This document shows positions 29,733 through 37,767 of a stretch of 37,800 bases of DNA, in pieces (positions within the stretch are counted from its first letter, which is position 1; each line of letters opens with the position of its first letter). Below the pieces are notes generated by a model. It made no database searches. It was not told the DNA's origin and was given only the letters and a program-made list of their open reading frames with translations. Both the position numbers and the translations under genes were made by a program. This DNA is from Bacillus sp. (in: firmicutes) (GTDB lineage Bacteria; Bacillota; Bacilli; Bacillales; Cytobacillaceae): the NCBI GenBank assembly GCA_011524525.1, contig WTKE01000090.1, positions 1 through 37,800 on the forward strand, given 5' to 3'.

Positions 29733-31313
29733 CTATTCACCCTTAAATTCTTTCGGATTAATTCCTGAAGGAATCTTCCAACCATTAGCTGCTATTCTAT
29801 CGATTAGTTTTTTCGCACTTTCAAATGACCAAGTACCTACATGCTCGAATCCACGTTGTTCTAAGAAACGAATTTGTTTAGGAGTTGTTAAGCCTTGCTC
29901 TCGACGATTTTCTAAGCGTTCTAATAGTTTCGTAGCTTTCCCTGCATTATCAATCTCATCAGGCATAATCCCCATCTTTTCCAGTGTATTGACCTGCTTT
30001 TCACTTGGAGGTCCCATTTCCCAACCAAATGAAGGAACATAATTAGCCAGGTCTTCAGCTTGGATACTCATTTCGAATTGCAATGGATCCACTAGCTTAC
30101 GCTTACGTTTCTTCATTTCAGCTAATTGTTTGGCTAAGGCTTCCTCACGTTGGGCTACTACGTCTTCAGCTGCTTGTTGTTCGACTACTTCCAAATCAAG
30201 AGCTATGCCTGCTTCTTCAATTTGTTTAGTCATCGCTTTTGCTACTTCCTCATTTTCAGCAATCAAATGGGCTGGATGACATAATTCGTGTCGATCTGTA
30301 TGCCAAAGAAAATCAAGTAACAATAATTCAGTTTTACCAGGATGAAGTCGGGTACCGCGCCCAACCATCTGGGAGTATAAAGAACGTACTTTTGTTGGTC
30401 TAAGAACTACTACACAATCAACGCTAGGACAATCCCAACCTTCTGTAAGTAGCATGGAATTACATAGCACGTTATATTTATCATTCTCAAAATCTTCTAA
30501 TATTTCAGCACGATCTTTCGAATCACCATTTACTTCTGCAGCTCGAAAACCTTTCGCATTTAGAATTTCAGTAAACTTTTGACTTGTCTTCACTAAAGGA
30601 AGAAAAACTACAATCTTACGATCCTTTGCATTCTTTACCATTTCATCAGCAATGGACTCTAGATAAGGGTCTAATGCTGTACCTAAATCACTTGCTTTAA
30701 AATCCCCAGCTTGTTGGCTAACTGTTGATAAGTCTAATTGCAATGGAATTGTTAAAGCTTTTATAGGACTTAAATAACCTGATTTAATTGCTTTAGGCAA
30801 TGTATATTCGTATGCTAATGATTCAAAATAGGAGCCAAGATTTCTCATATCTCCACGATCAGGCGTTGCAGTTACACCTAACACATTTGCGTTCTCAAAA
30901 TAGCTTAATACTCTTTGATAACTGTCAGATAAACAATGATGTGCTTCATCGATAATGATGGTGTCAAAGAAGTCCTTATCAAACTTTTCTAGTCGTTTTT
31001 CTCTCATCATAGTCTGTACACTTCCAACTACAACACGGAACCAACTTCCTATTGAAGTTTGCTCTGCCTTTTCTGTAGCACATTTTAGACCTGTACTTTT
31101 TTCTAATTTATCTGCAGCTTGTTCTAATAGTTCACCCCGATGGGCAAGGACGAGAACACGCTCGCCCTTTTTCACTCTGTCCTCAATAACCTTACTGAAG
31201 ACGATCGTTTTACCACATCCAGTTGGTAGTACCAATAATGTTTTTCTTGTTCCATTTGCCCACATTTCTTGAATCGCTTCCCGGGCATCTTGTTGATAAT
31301 CTCTAAGTTTCAT
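29733..31313 (-). CDS. SF2 DEAD/DEAH-box helicase
   Basis: 526 aa. Motif I LPTGCGKT (about 31), Ia LAHRGELL, II IIIDEAHH, III GVTATPDRGD, V LLTEGWDCPSVDCVVVLRPT and VI QMVGRGTRLHPG are all intact. A charged extension (about 360-440) and a C-terminal helical domain (PPSEKQVNTLEKMGIMPDEI, TPKQIRFLEQRGFEHVG) follow. This resembles the helicase common in Firmicute phage replication blocks with Sak4/DUF669 genes. It unwinds DNA during replication or recombination. TAGGAGGT precedes the ATG. Confidence 0.92.
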   Translation of the reverse strand: MKLRDYQQDAREAIQEMWANGTRKTLLVLPTGCGKTIVFSKVIEDRVKKGERVLVLAHRGELLEQAADKLEKSTGLKCATEKAEQTSIGSWFRVVVGSVQTMMREKRLEKFDKDFFDTIIIDEAHHCLSDSYQRVLSYFENANVLGVTATPDRGDMRNLGSYFESLAYEYTLPKAIKSGYLSPIKALTIPLQLDLSTVSQQAGDFKASDLGTALDPYLESIADEMVKNAKDRKIVVFLPLVKTSQKFTEILNAKGFRAAEVNGDSKDRAEILEDFENDKYNVLCNSMLLTEGWDCPSVDCVVVLRPTKVRSLYSQMVGRGTRLHPGKTELLLLDFLWHTDRHELCHPAHLIAENEEVAKAMTKQIEEAGIALDLEVVEQQAAEDVVAQREEALAKQLAEMKKRKRKLVDPLQFEMSIQAEDLANYVPSFGWEMGPPSEKQVNTLEKMGIMPDEIDNAGKATKLLERLENRREQGLTTPKQIRFLEQRGFEHVGTWSFESAKKLIDRIAANGWKIPSGINPKEFKGE

Positions 31314-31323
31314 AGTTTACCTC

Positions 31324-31896
31324 CTAAAATTGCCCTGGCGTGAATCCGCCTTGTTGTGGGTTATTTGTAGGAAATGGCGTTTGCTGTTGTTGACTCTGTT
31401 GATAATTAGGCTGCTGATAATTTGGTTGTTGATAAGCAGATTGATTAGGTTGCTGATTAGGTTGTTGTCCAAAGACTTCCTCATATGGATAGAACTTCTT
31501 AACTTGGTTATTCGTTTTCTCGTTTCCGTCATTTCCAATGAATTTATTGATTTCAAGCTTCAACTTACCTTTTGAACCGATAACAGTATTCCAATTCATT
31601 CTTAGCTTTTCGCCTTTTTTCTTTTGACCGATCCCTGCAAAAAATGCAGATAATAATCCTTCTGTTTTTGTATGCAAGAATAAGTTATGAAAAATAATTA
31701 CATCGCCATGTTCTGGACTATGAACAGTTAATTCTAATTTTGCTTGATTACAAGGAGGCATTTTAGCACTTCCTGCAAATCGACCACGTTCAAATTTTGT
31801 TACCGTAAAATCGTAGTCACCTTCTGGTAGGACTATAAAGTCACTACCATCCTTTTCTATCTCGTCATCCCAACTTAGTTCTCTTTCTTGATTCAT
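31324..31896 (-). CDS. DUF669 protein, single-stranded-DNA-binding-like
   Basis: 190 aa. Residues 1-135 match DUF669: ELSWDDEIEKDGSDFIVLPEGDYDFTV start (in parts), VHSPEHGDVIIFHNLFLH, then KGEKLRMNWNTVIGSKGKLKLEI. The last 50 residues are a Gln/Asn/Pro low-complexity tail ending GGFTPGQF, like the flexible tail of SSB proteins. It sits between Sak4-like ATPase and helicase, so it probably covers ssDNA for annealing. AGGAGGT precedes the ATG. Confidence 0.82.
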   Translation of the reverse strand: MNQERELSWDDEIEKDGSDFIVLPEGDYDFTVTKFERGRFAGSAKMPPCNQAKLELTVHSPEHGDVIIFHNLFLHTKTEGLLSAFFAGIGQKKKGEKLRMNWNTVIGSKGKLKLEINKFIGNDGNEKTNNQVKKFYPYEEVFGQQPNQQPNQSAYQQPNYQQPNYQQSQQQQTPFPTNNPQQGGFTPGQF

Positions 31897-31919
31897 CTTT
31901 TTTACCTCCTGGTGATTTT

Positions 31920-33023
31920 TTAGAATGGCATATTTTTTCTTGTCTCTTCAATCATTCCGTATACTTGCTGCCATGCTCCGACGAGTACCCCATTAATAAA
32001 ACTCGGATCATAATTAGTAATTGGAGTATCCATTGGGTAGTAGCCTTTTTGACTTACAACAATTTGGATTTCTTCTTCTGAAACATTATGCTGCACCATT
32101 AAATCTCGTAAACTCTGTGGAATTAATGGATTTAAATTGGTTGCAGTTGATGCTGGTTCCTGATTAGTCGGCTGCTGAACTTGTTCAACTGGTGGCTGCT
32201 CAACAACAGGTTGAGTAATAGGCTGTGTTTGTTGCATAGGAACCGTTTGTTGAATAGGTGCCTGTTGTTGCGTTGGCATTGTTTGTTGAACAGAAACTTT
32301 ATTAAAAATATGTGCAATATACGAATAATCTAATGGGAACTCATCAGGTAATCCATGACGGTTTTTAGCATCCCATGCTGGATGGTGAGTGGCGTAAATA
32401 GTACGCACGCCACCCTGTCCTTTATGCTTCTTGCCTTTTTCATCAGCTGCAACGCTAAATGTTTTATAGTTCATAAACAGAACCATATCTGCCCATTCCT
32501 TCGTTAATGAAGCTGTTTTAGCAGTAGTTTTATTTCCTAGTTTCAATTCGTAACGATCATAAGCTCCCATTTCATCCGGCTGTTCAAATTTAGTGATTTT
32601 CGCATGAGCCGTAAGGACAACATTTATTCCAACTTCCACTAAGTCTTGCAGCTTGTTTAAAAACTTACCGAACTCTTCTTCTAATTGGATAAAACCTTCC
32701 CCATATCCGAAATTAGTAATACTCGCTTTGTTTGCTCTAGTAGTAACAAATTCAATCGTTAATCGTTCTGCCCAATCGACAGTATCAATAACTAACGTTT
32801 TGAAACGACCACCTTGAGCCTTCACCCATTCCACTTGTTGATTTAATTCAGTCCAACTAGAAGGTTTTTTCAAACGATCGACTGTTAATTCTGTAGTGGA
32901 TCCTTCAGTATCTATAAAAATAGGACTGGGAAATTGTGCTGCAAGAGAAGATTTACCGATACCTTCAGGACCATATAAAACTACTTTTTTAGCTTTCTCG
33001 ATTTTCCCACTTATGACTTCCAT
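31920..33023 (-). CDS. Sak4-like RecA-fold recombinase ATPase
   Basis: 367 aa. Residues 1-230 form an AAA_24/Sak4-type NTPase: Walker A YGPEGIGKSSLA, IFIDTEGST, Walker B FKTLVIDTVDWAE, VVLTAHAKI. Then comes a Gln/Pro/Thr-rich linker (about 245-300) and a small C-terminal helical domain (SLRDLMVQHNVSEEEIQIVV...). Sak4-like proteins promote single-strand annealing with an SSB-like partner; DUF669 is next door. The start overlaps the stop of the SbcC-like gene (TAATG). Confidence 0.85.
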   Translation of the reverse strand: MEVISGKIEKAKKVVLYGPEGIGKSSLAAQFPSPIFIDTEGSTTELTVDRLKKPSSWTELNQQVEWVKAQGGRFKTLVIDTVDWAERLTIEFVTTRANKASITNFGYGEGFIQLEEEFGKFLNKLQDLVEVGINVVLTAHAKITKFEQPDEMGAYDRYELKLGNKTTAKTASLTKEWADMVLFMNYKTFSVAADEKGKKHKGQGGVRTIYATHHPAWDAKNRHGLPDEFPLDYSYIAHIFNKVSVQQTMPTQQQAPIQQTVPMQQTQPITQPVVEQPPVEQVQQPTNQEPASTATNLNPLIPQSLRDLMVQHNVSEEEIQIVVSQKGYYPMDTPITNYDPSFINGVLVGAWQQVYGMIEETRKNMPF

Positions 33024-34336
33024 TAAAATTCACCTGCTTTCCATGTTTTCGTTTCTACTGGTGGCTGTTGTGCTGGTGGTTGAACTGGTATATTATCCTG
33101 GCCAGCAACATATCCATCCTCGATAATGATGGAGCATTCTTCCCCAGTGCTAACTCTTGTAGCAATAGCCTGTAATCCTTCTTGCTCTAACCATTGGCCA
33201 AATTCATTGAGTGTATCCATATCCATCTGTTCCAATTTGTCTAGTAGGATAAATCCACAGTTAGGCTTCAACTTACGGACAATAGCTGTGGATACACGTA
33301 ATTGGTCAGCGCCACTCATGTTATCCCATTTTTGCCCTTGGTAGATTAACTCTCCTTCTTCGACTGACAATCCTTCTAGCGGTAAATCAGCACTTGCAAG
33401 TAACTCTGTTTTTTGTTTTCTTACTTCTTCAATAACGGAAGAAAGCTTATCGTACTGTGCTCTATAATCACTAGCATCTGTTTCAGCTTTATCTTTGTCG
33501 AGATTCGCGCGCACTTTACGGTTTATCTCATCGATTTGCTGGATATTAGCTTCTAGCGCTTCTGTTGACTCATCGACTAAATCTAAGGCATCTTTTTGGG
33601 CAATTGCTAAATCGTTACCTAATGCCATGTAAGCTGCTTCTGCTTCTTGTAATTGTTGTCTTAATCGTTCAACTTCTTGTCCTTTATACGCATATTGCGC
33701 TTGGATTTTTTCAAGGTTCTGACGCTTGCGTTGGTTTTCACCATTACGTGCTAAAACATCTTGTTGTTGCTTAATTAAATCTGAAGCAGAAATCAACTCT
33801 TTTGGAGCATCAGGAAAATATGGCTGCTCTTTGGCGAATTTTGATTTTTGGTCAGCGATCTGCCCTATCGCTCTACGTTGGTTATATAACTCTTGCTCTT
33901 TACGCTCTAATTCGAAAAGTTGATTACCTACACCGATGATTCGCAATAATATATTCGCTTTTTCTTTACTAGTCGAATTCATGAATTTTGGAAGGTCAAT
34001 CGCCAATTCTTCTACAAAACTATTTAATAATTGTTGGCCAGCCTTTTGACCGTTCGGATCAATAACTTTTAACTCACTGTTTTTTCCTTTTCTTTCCACA
34101 ATCAGTCCATTTGATAGGACAATATGAAGATACGGAGGAATGACACTTCCTTCACGTTCTGCCTTGCTAGGGCGGTATTTATTCCCGCCCAATCCCCAGG
34201 CAATAGCATCTAGCACACTAGTTTTTCCTTGCTTATTTTTACCGCCAACAATGGTAATACCATTTGCTGTAGGTTCGATTTTCACTGCTTTAACACGTTT
34301 TATATTTTCTATTTCAAGTTTGCTAATTTTAATCAT
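33023..34336 (-). CDS. SbcC/Rad50-like AAA ATPase
   Basis: 437 aa. N-terminal Walker A GGKNKQGKTSVLD, a coiled coil (about 150-300), then a signature segment NMSGADQLRVSTAI and a Walker B-like FILLDKLEQMD. It resembles a shortened SMC/Rad50 protein (AAA_23). The residue after the Walker B Asp is Lys rather than the usual Glu, with a Glu two residues later. No SbcD-like nuclease is seen nearby. Probably handles DNA ends in recombination, with the Sak4-like protein. GGAGGATAACG precedes the ATG. Confidence 0.82.
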   Translation of the reverse strand: MIKISKLEIENIKRVKAVKIEPTANGITIVGGKNKQGKTSVLDAIAWGLGGNKYRPSKAEREGSVIPPYLHIVLSNGLIVERKGKNSELKVIDPNGQKAGQQLLNSFVEELAIDLPKFMNSTSKEKANILLRIIGVGNQLFELERKEQELYNQRRAIGQIADQKSKFAKEQPYFPDAPKELISASDLIKQQQDVLARNGENQRKRQNLEKIQAQYAYKGQEVERLRQQLQEAEAAYMALGNDLAIAQKDALDLVDESTEALEANIQQIDEINRKVRANLDKDKAETDASDYRAQYDKLSSVIEEVRKQKTELLASADLPLEGLSVEEGELIYQGQKWDNMSGADQLRVSTAIVRKLKPNCGFILLDKLEQMDMDTLNEFGQWLEQEGLQAIATRVSTGEECSIIIEDGYVAGQDNIPVQPPAQQPPVETKTWKAGEF

Positions 34337-34387
34337 TACGTTATCCTCCGATTCGTGTTAAACTATTAATAAGTCATAATTTCCTGG

Positions 34388-34418
34388 GATCCTTATTGGC
34401 GTGAGGATCCTATTTTTT
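34388..34418 (+). terminator. Hairpin with T-tail opposing the early operon
   Basis: GGATCC at 34388-34393 and again near 34405-34410 can pair; the plus strand continues with TATTTTTTG. No plus-strand gene ends here, so it may stop antisense transcription, or be only a chance repeat of the self-complementary GGATCC. Confidence 0.35.
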
Positions 34419-34730
34419 GTTGTCCCAACTAACTCGAAAGTATTTTTCATAGTATACAAGGCCAAATGCCCCTACCTTCTTTTCATTCTTAATTTCGCAA
34501 GAATATCCATTTTCATTCAGATAATCGCGAATAACCCCTATTTCTCTATAATCTGAATCTCTATCGAGTTTTTTCCTCCATCCCATATATCCTTCTAAAG
34601 CAGACTCTTCAATCTTGGAAATAATCTCTCTAAAAGTTGGGCCATTAAGAACACTCTCTTTAAATCTTTCCATACCTTTATTGCTTAATTCCTTCAACTC
34701 TTCAGGAGTCGGTAGTTTACACTTGTCCAA
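34410..34730 (-). CDS. Hypothetical early protein
   Basis: 106 aa from TTG at 34730, with AAAGGGGGTGA upstream. Helical N-terminus (TPEELKELSNKGMERFKESV, TFREIISKIEESALEGYMGW), then a strand-rich end (YSCEIKNEKKVGAFGLVYYEKYFRVSW). No family recognised. Overlaps the end of the 52-aa gene. Confidence 0.6.
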   Translation of the reverse strand: MDKCKLPTPEELKELSNKGMERFKESVLNGPTFREIISKIEESALEGYMGWRKKLDRDSDYREIGVIRDYLNENGYSCEIKNEKKVGAFGLVYYEKYFRVSWDNKK

Positions 34731-34875
34731 TCACTTCACCCCCTTTCAGGTAACTTTCTTGCATATCCTCAACAGTTAAAATCTCACGTAAATTTGTTGA
34801 ATACTCTACGTTATCTAACCATGTTGAATAATCACCGTCTGACACATAGTCGACAAGACATTTACTGATTGTCAT
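34717..34875 (-). CDS. 52-aa early protein
   Basis: Reads MTISKCLVDYVSDGDYSTWL, then DNVEYSTNLREILTVEDMQE, SYLKGGEVIGQV. GAAGGTGAAG precedes the ATG. Acidic and soluble. It overlaps the next gene, whose ribosome binding site is in its last codons. Function unknown. Confidence 0.6.
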   Translation of the reverse strand: MTISKCLVDYVSDGDYSTWLDNVEYSTNLREILTVEDMQESYLKGGEVIGQV

Positions 34876-34938
34876 TACTTCACCTTCTCTCATTGTTTAG
34901 TGACATCATTTTTCGACATGATGGGTAAAAAGGAAAGG

Positions 34939-35237
34939 CTATTCAGCCTCAAAAACTTTTTCCATTGACGTAGCTACCGTCTTATTAGCTATAAGGACCA
35001 ACACAACACCGTCTTTGGCTCGGTTAACAGCGCATCGATTAACAAAATTGCTTATACTTTTTTCTTCGTCAGGATGGTTACTAGCTCACCATTTCTTCGA
35101 ACCGTCTTGTTTTCATATTCGTTTACTATGGCTGGAATTTTCCTTTCCTTCACCCAGCAACCATCTAACATCTTGGATAACCCAACAGGAACATTTACTG
35201 GGAATTCGCCTACTTTCATAGATGTAACTTCAATCAT
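34939..35237 (-). pseudogene. Early gene interrupted by a -1 shift at an A-run
   Basis: From ATG 35237 (TAGGAG upstream) a 61-aa frame runs MIEVTSMKVGEFPVNVPVGL to TKKKV and stops at 35052. The -1 frame then stays open: SISNFVNRCAVNRAKDGVVL, VLIANKTVATSMEKVFEAE, to TAG at 34939-34941, with no start codon or ribosome binding site of its own. The junction is AAGAAAAAAGTATAA. The whole span is 299 nt, one short of 100 codons. A single A lost from the run, or slippage on it, would explain this. Confidence 0.5.
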
Positions 35238-35335
35238 TTTGAACTCCTATTCTTGGGAGCAGGCTTAGATAGCAACTCCTTTACAATCTCTCTCATTATT
35301 TGTTCTTTTCTTTTCTGCTTTTCGTTGATTTCCAT
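35234..35335 (-). CDS. 33-aa early protein downstream of Cro
   Basis: Reads MEINEKQKRKEQIMREIVKE, then LLSKPAPKNRSSK. Very basic, one helix. AAAGGAGGG precedes the ATG and the stop overlaps the next start as ATGA. It is the first gene after Cro. Function unknown. Confidence 0.6.
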   Translation of the reverse strand: MEINEKQKRKEQIMREIVKELLSKPAPKNRSSK

Positions 35336-35354
35336 GTTTACCCTCCTTTTAAAA

Positions 35355-35371
35355 GTCGCCTAATTGTTGAC
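35355..35371. promoter_or_regulatory. CI/Cro operator copy at the end of cro
   Basis: GTCGCCTAATTGTTGAC, the same 17-bp form as 35587-35603 and 35665-35681. It overlaps the cro stop codon. It may tune transcription passing into the early operon, or be an auxiliary site for looping. Confidence 0.6.
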
Positions 35372-35566
35372 TACAGAAGTAAAAAAAATGGTCCAATCCA
35401 ACTCCAGCTTATCTGCTATCCTTTTAGCCAGCTCAACAGAAGGCTCCCTTTTAAAATTCTCAATAGCGTTGTAATACTGTCTGGATATTTTCAGATCTGC
35501 TGCAATTTCTTCTTGCGTTAACTTTAGTAACTTTCTTTTCGCTTCTACTATGCTTGATGAAGACAT
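35360..35566 (-). CDS. Cro-like helix-turn-helix repressor
   Basis: 68 aa. XRE-type helix-turn-helix: LLKLTQEEIAADLKISRQYYNAIENFKREPSVELAKRIAD, with recognition helix ISRQYYNAIE. It is divergent from the CI-like gene and is the first gene of the leftward lytic operon. It is expected to shut off the CI promoter during lytic growth by binding shared operators. GAGGAAG precedes the ATG. Confidence 0.85.
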   Translation of the reverse strand: MSSSSIVEAKRKLLKLTQEEIAADLKISRQYYNAIENFKREPSVELAKRIADKLELDWTIFFTSVVNN

Positions 35567-35586
35567 CTTATCACTTCCTCTCTTAT

Positions 35587-35603
35587 GTCGCCTATCTGTT
35601 GAC
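35587..35603. promoter_or_regulatory. CI/Cro operator overlapping the cro transcription start
   Basis: GTCGCCTATCTGTTGAC, an imperfect dyad (GTCgcC / GTTGAC). It lies just downstream of the cro -10, where binding blocks leftward transcription. Confidence 0.7.
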
Positions 35604-35606
35604 TTA

Positions 35607-35635
35607 ATAATAAATCATCCATATGTTGATGTCAA
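35607..35635 (-). promoter_or_regulatory. Leftward early promoter (P-cro)
   Basis: Minus strand TTGACA (plus 35630-35635), 17-bp spacer, TATTAT (plus 35607-35612). The -35 lies within the short dyad GTTGATGTCAAC (35625-35636), another possible operator half-site pair. It drives cro and the whole lytic transcript. Confidence 0.85.
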
Positions 35636-35664
35636 CTTATAAATTACAATTTTTTTATAAAATT

Positions 35665-35681
35665 GTCGCCTTACAGTTGAC
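35665..35681. promoter_or_regulatory. CI/Cro operator overlapping the repressor promoter
   Basis: GTCGCCTTACAGTTGAC. Its last bases are the first part of the TTGACA -35 at 35677-35682, so occupancy would repress the CI promoter (autoregulation). Confidence 0.7.
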
Positions 35682-35705
35682 ATTAGTTATTATATCAATT
35701 AAAAT
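35677..35705 (+). promoter_or_regulatory. Repressor promoter (P-cI)
   Basis: TTGACA (35677-35682), 17-bp spacer and TAAAAT (35700-35705). The start point would fall near 35712, leaving a very short leader before AAGGAGG at 35714. Confidence 0.8.
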
Positions 35706-35728
35706 TAGGTCATAAGGAGGTGGAAAAA

Positions 35729-36322
35729 TTGTACGGGGAAAAATTGAGAGAGCTTAGAAAGATAGAAGGCTGGACCCAAGAAGAAGTTGCAAAGAAGATT
35801 GGAGTCAGCAAGCAGACGTATTCTCATTATGAGAATGAAAAAAGAAGACCAAGCCTAGATACAATAAGAGAATTATCAGCTGCATACAATGTTGATATAG
35901 ATGCAATATTTGCAGATGAAAGTGTAGAAAAGGTTGAATCGATGGTGAAGCTTCCAATCGTAGGAGCGATAAGCTGTGGAAATGGAGCTATTGCTTACCA
36001 GGATATCGAAGGCTATGAGGATACTCCCAAGTCCTGGTTAAATGGAGGAGAATATTTCTACTTACGTGCCAAAGGTGACAGCATGATCAACGCAAGAATC
36101 TTTGATGGAGACTTACTACTTATCAGAAAGCAATCAACTGTAGAAAGTGGAGAAATTGCGGCCGTATGGTTAGATGGTGAAGCAGTCTTAAAACGAGTTT
36201 ACTACTCCGACGGCAAGTTGGTCCTTCAGAGTGAAAATCCTAAATACCCACCTAGAATAGTAGATAATACCAACGAAAGCTTTATCATTGGGAGATTAAA
36301 AAAAGTAGTATTAAATTTCTAG
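35729..36322 (+). CDS. CI-like phage repressor with S24 autocleavage domain
   Basis: 197 aa. I chose TTG at 35729, eight bases after AAGGAGG; the GTG at 35720 overlaps that ribosome binding site. Residues 1-60 are an XRE helix-turn-helix (GWTQEEVAKKIGVSKQTYSHYENEKRRPS in two parts). The C-terminus is a LexA/UmuD-type S24 domain: probable cleavage at ISC-GNG (C83-G84), catalytic Ser in KGDSM (S118) and Lys in AVLKRV (K155). It holds the lytic promoter off and is expected to be cleaved with RecA after DNA damage, matching the SOS control elsewhere in the prophage. A terminator follows. Confidence 0.9.
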   Translation: MYGEKLRELRKIEGWTQEEVAKKIGVSKQTYSHYENEKRRPSLDTIRELSAAYNVDIDAIFADESVEKVESMVKLPIVGAISCGNGAIAYQDIEGYEDTPKSWLNGGEYFYLRAKGDSMINARIFDGDLLLIRKQSTVESGEIAAVWLDGEAVLKRVYYSDGKLVLQSENPKYPPRIVDNTNESFIIGRLKKVVLNF

Positions 36323-36341
36323 CTAGATGTTTAATCATCGG

Positions 36342-36363
36342 GGAGAGCGACGGCTCTCCTTTT
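36342..36363 (+). terminator. Intrinsic terminator after the repressor gene
   Basis: GGAGAGC (36342-36348) and GCTCTCC (36353-36359) with loop GACG, followed by TTTT. It ends the CI transcript 20 bp after the stop and makes an integrase start upstream of it unlikely. Confidence 0.85.
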
Positions 36364-36380
36364 GTATAGGGGGAATTGTG

Positions 36381-37760
36381 TTGGTCCGTCAAAAGAAAGA
36401 TAAGAAAGAAGAAATAATGCAGGTGGCCGTGTATATCCGGGTTAGTACCCAAGAACAAGTTGAAAACTACAGTATTGAGTCTCAAAAAGAAAGAATCGAA
36501 GCATACTGTAAGGCAAAAGGATGGGGCATTTACGATGTTTATATTGATCCTGGTTATTCCGGATCCAATACAGACCGCCCAGCCCTGCAGAGAATGCTAC
36601 AAGACGTAAATAAAGTAGATGCTGTAGTTGTTTATAAGTTGGACAGGCTATCACGCTCTCAACGGGATACACTTGATTTAATAGAAGAACATTTTTTAAA
36701 GAATAATGTGGATTTTGTTTCCATTACAGAGACGCTAGACACTTCCACACCGTTCGGAAAAGCAATGATAGGTATTTTATCTGTATTCGCTCAACTTGAA
36801 AGAGAGACTATTGCAGAGCGTATGAGAATGGGCCATATTAAGCGTGCTGAAAATGGTTATAGAACATCCGGAGGAGATTACGACCCTGCAGGGTATACTC
36901 GAGTTAACGGGAACCTAGAAATAAAAAAAGATGAAGCGCAGCATATTAAACTTGCATATGATTTATACGAGCAATATCTCTCCATTACTAAGGTCCAGAA
37001 CCGATTAAAAGAACTAGGATACAAAGTATGGAGGTTCCGTCGATATCATGATATTTTACACAATAGATTGTACTGCGGGTATGTGAGTTTTGCAGGTGAG
37101 TATTATGTTGGTAAGCATGAACCCATTATTTCTGAAGATCAGTTTGAGAGAGTCCAGGAGCTATTAACAAGAAACAAAGGCAGAAATGCGAATAAAGCAA
37201 AAGAAAGTCTTTTTACTGGATTAATAACATGTGGTTGCTGCGGAGAAAATTACGTCACTTTCACCAGTACGGACAGAGGAAAAAAATACCGATATTACTT
37301 GTGTCGTGCAAGAAGGTATCACGCTGAATATGATGAGAAATGCACGAATAAAAATTGGAACTCAAAAAACTTAGAAGCTTTAATAGTGGATAGAATAAAC
37401 AACATGATCACTGATAAGTCCTTTATTAATCAGGAAATGGAGTTAGTCGACTACGATAGATTACTCAGAGAAATAGATGACAAGGAAGGACGATTAATTG
37501 ATCTGTACACCATTAAAAAAATGGATAAGAATAAGCTAGCTGAAAGATTTCAAGCATTAGAAGAAGAAAAGTTAGAACTCACGAGGAAGAAAGAAGCCCA
37601 AGAGAAGAAAAAGACAAATATGATAAGTGAAGACGATTTAAAACAGTACTCACTCGATTTATTAACGGCTAAATTTCCCGAAAGACAAGCTATTGTTCAA
37701 AAGCTAATAAAACAGATATATATCAACGGGGATACTGTAGAAATCGCTTGGAATCTATAA
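36381..37760 (+). CDS. int: Large serine recombinase (phage integrase)
   Basis: 459 aa from TTG at 36381, six bases after AGGGGGA. Alternatives are GTG at 36378 and ATG at 36417 (weak ribosome binding site). The resolvase domain has YIRVSTQEQVENYSIESQ (catalytic Ser codon at 36444), DRLSRSQRD and RETIAERM. A Recombinase domain follows (about 170-270, GYTRVNGNLEIKKDEAQHI, LHNRLYCGYVSFAG), then a zinc ribbon (ITCGCCGENYVTF ... CRARRYHAEYDEKC) and a C-terminal coiled coil (EEKLELTRKKEAQEKKK). It recombines attP with host attB. The gene ends 7 bp before the attP arm. Confidence 0.94.
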   Translation: MVRQKKDKKEEIMQVAVYIRVSTQEQVENYSIESQKERIEAYCKAKGWGIYDVYIDPGYSGSNTDRPALQRMLQDVNKVDAVVVYKLDRLSRSQRDTLDLIEEHFLKNNVDFVSITETLDTSTPFGKAMIGILSVFAQLERETIAERMRMGHIKRAENGYRTSGGDYDPAGYTRVNGNLEIKKDEAQHIKLAYDLYEQYLSITKVQNRLKELGYKVWRFRRYHDILHNRLYCGYVSFAGEYYVGKHEPIISEDQFERVQELLTRNKGRNANKAKESLFTGLITCGCCGENYVTFTSTDRGKKYRYYLCRARRYHAEYDEKCTNKNWNSKNLEALIVDRINNMITDKSFINQEMELVDYDRLLREIDDKEGRLIDLYTIKKMDKNKLAERFQALEEEKLELTRKKEAQEKKKTNMISEDDLKQYSLDLLTAKFPERQAIVQKLIKQIYINGDTVEIAWNL

Positions 37761-37767
37761 TATCTGT

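Noticed and set aside
34388-34410. Duplicated BamHI-type GGATCC as a regulatory element
   Set aside because: GGATCC is self-complementary, so any two copies look like a hairpin; only the plus-strand T-run gives slight support, so it is listed at low confidence only as a terminator.
36327-36380. Integrase start at 36327
   Set aside because: This would place the start inside the repressor terminator hairpin (36342-36363); starts after it have a better ribosome binding site.
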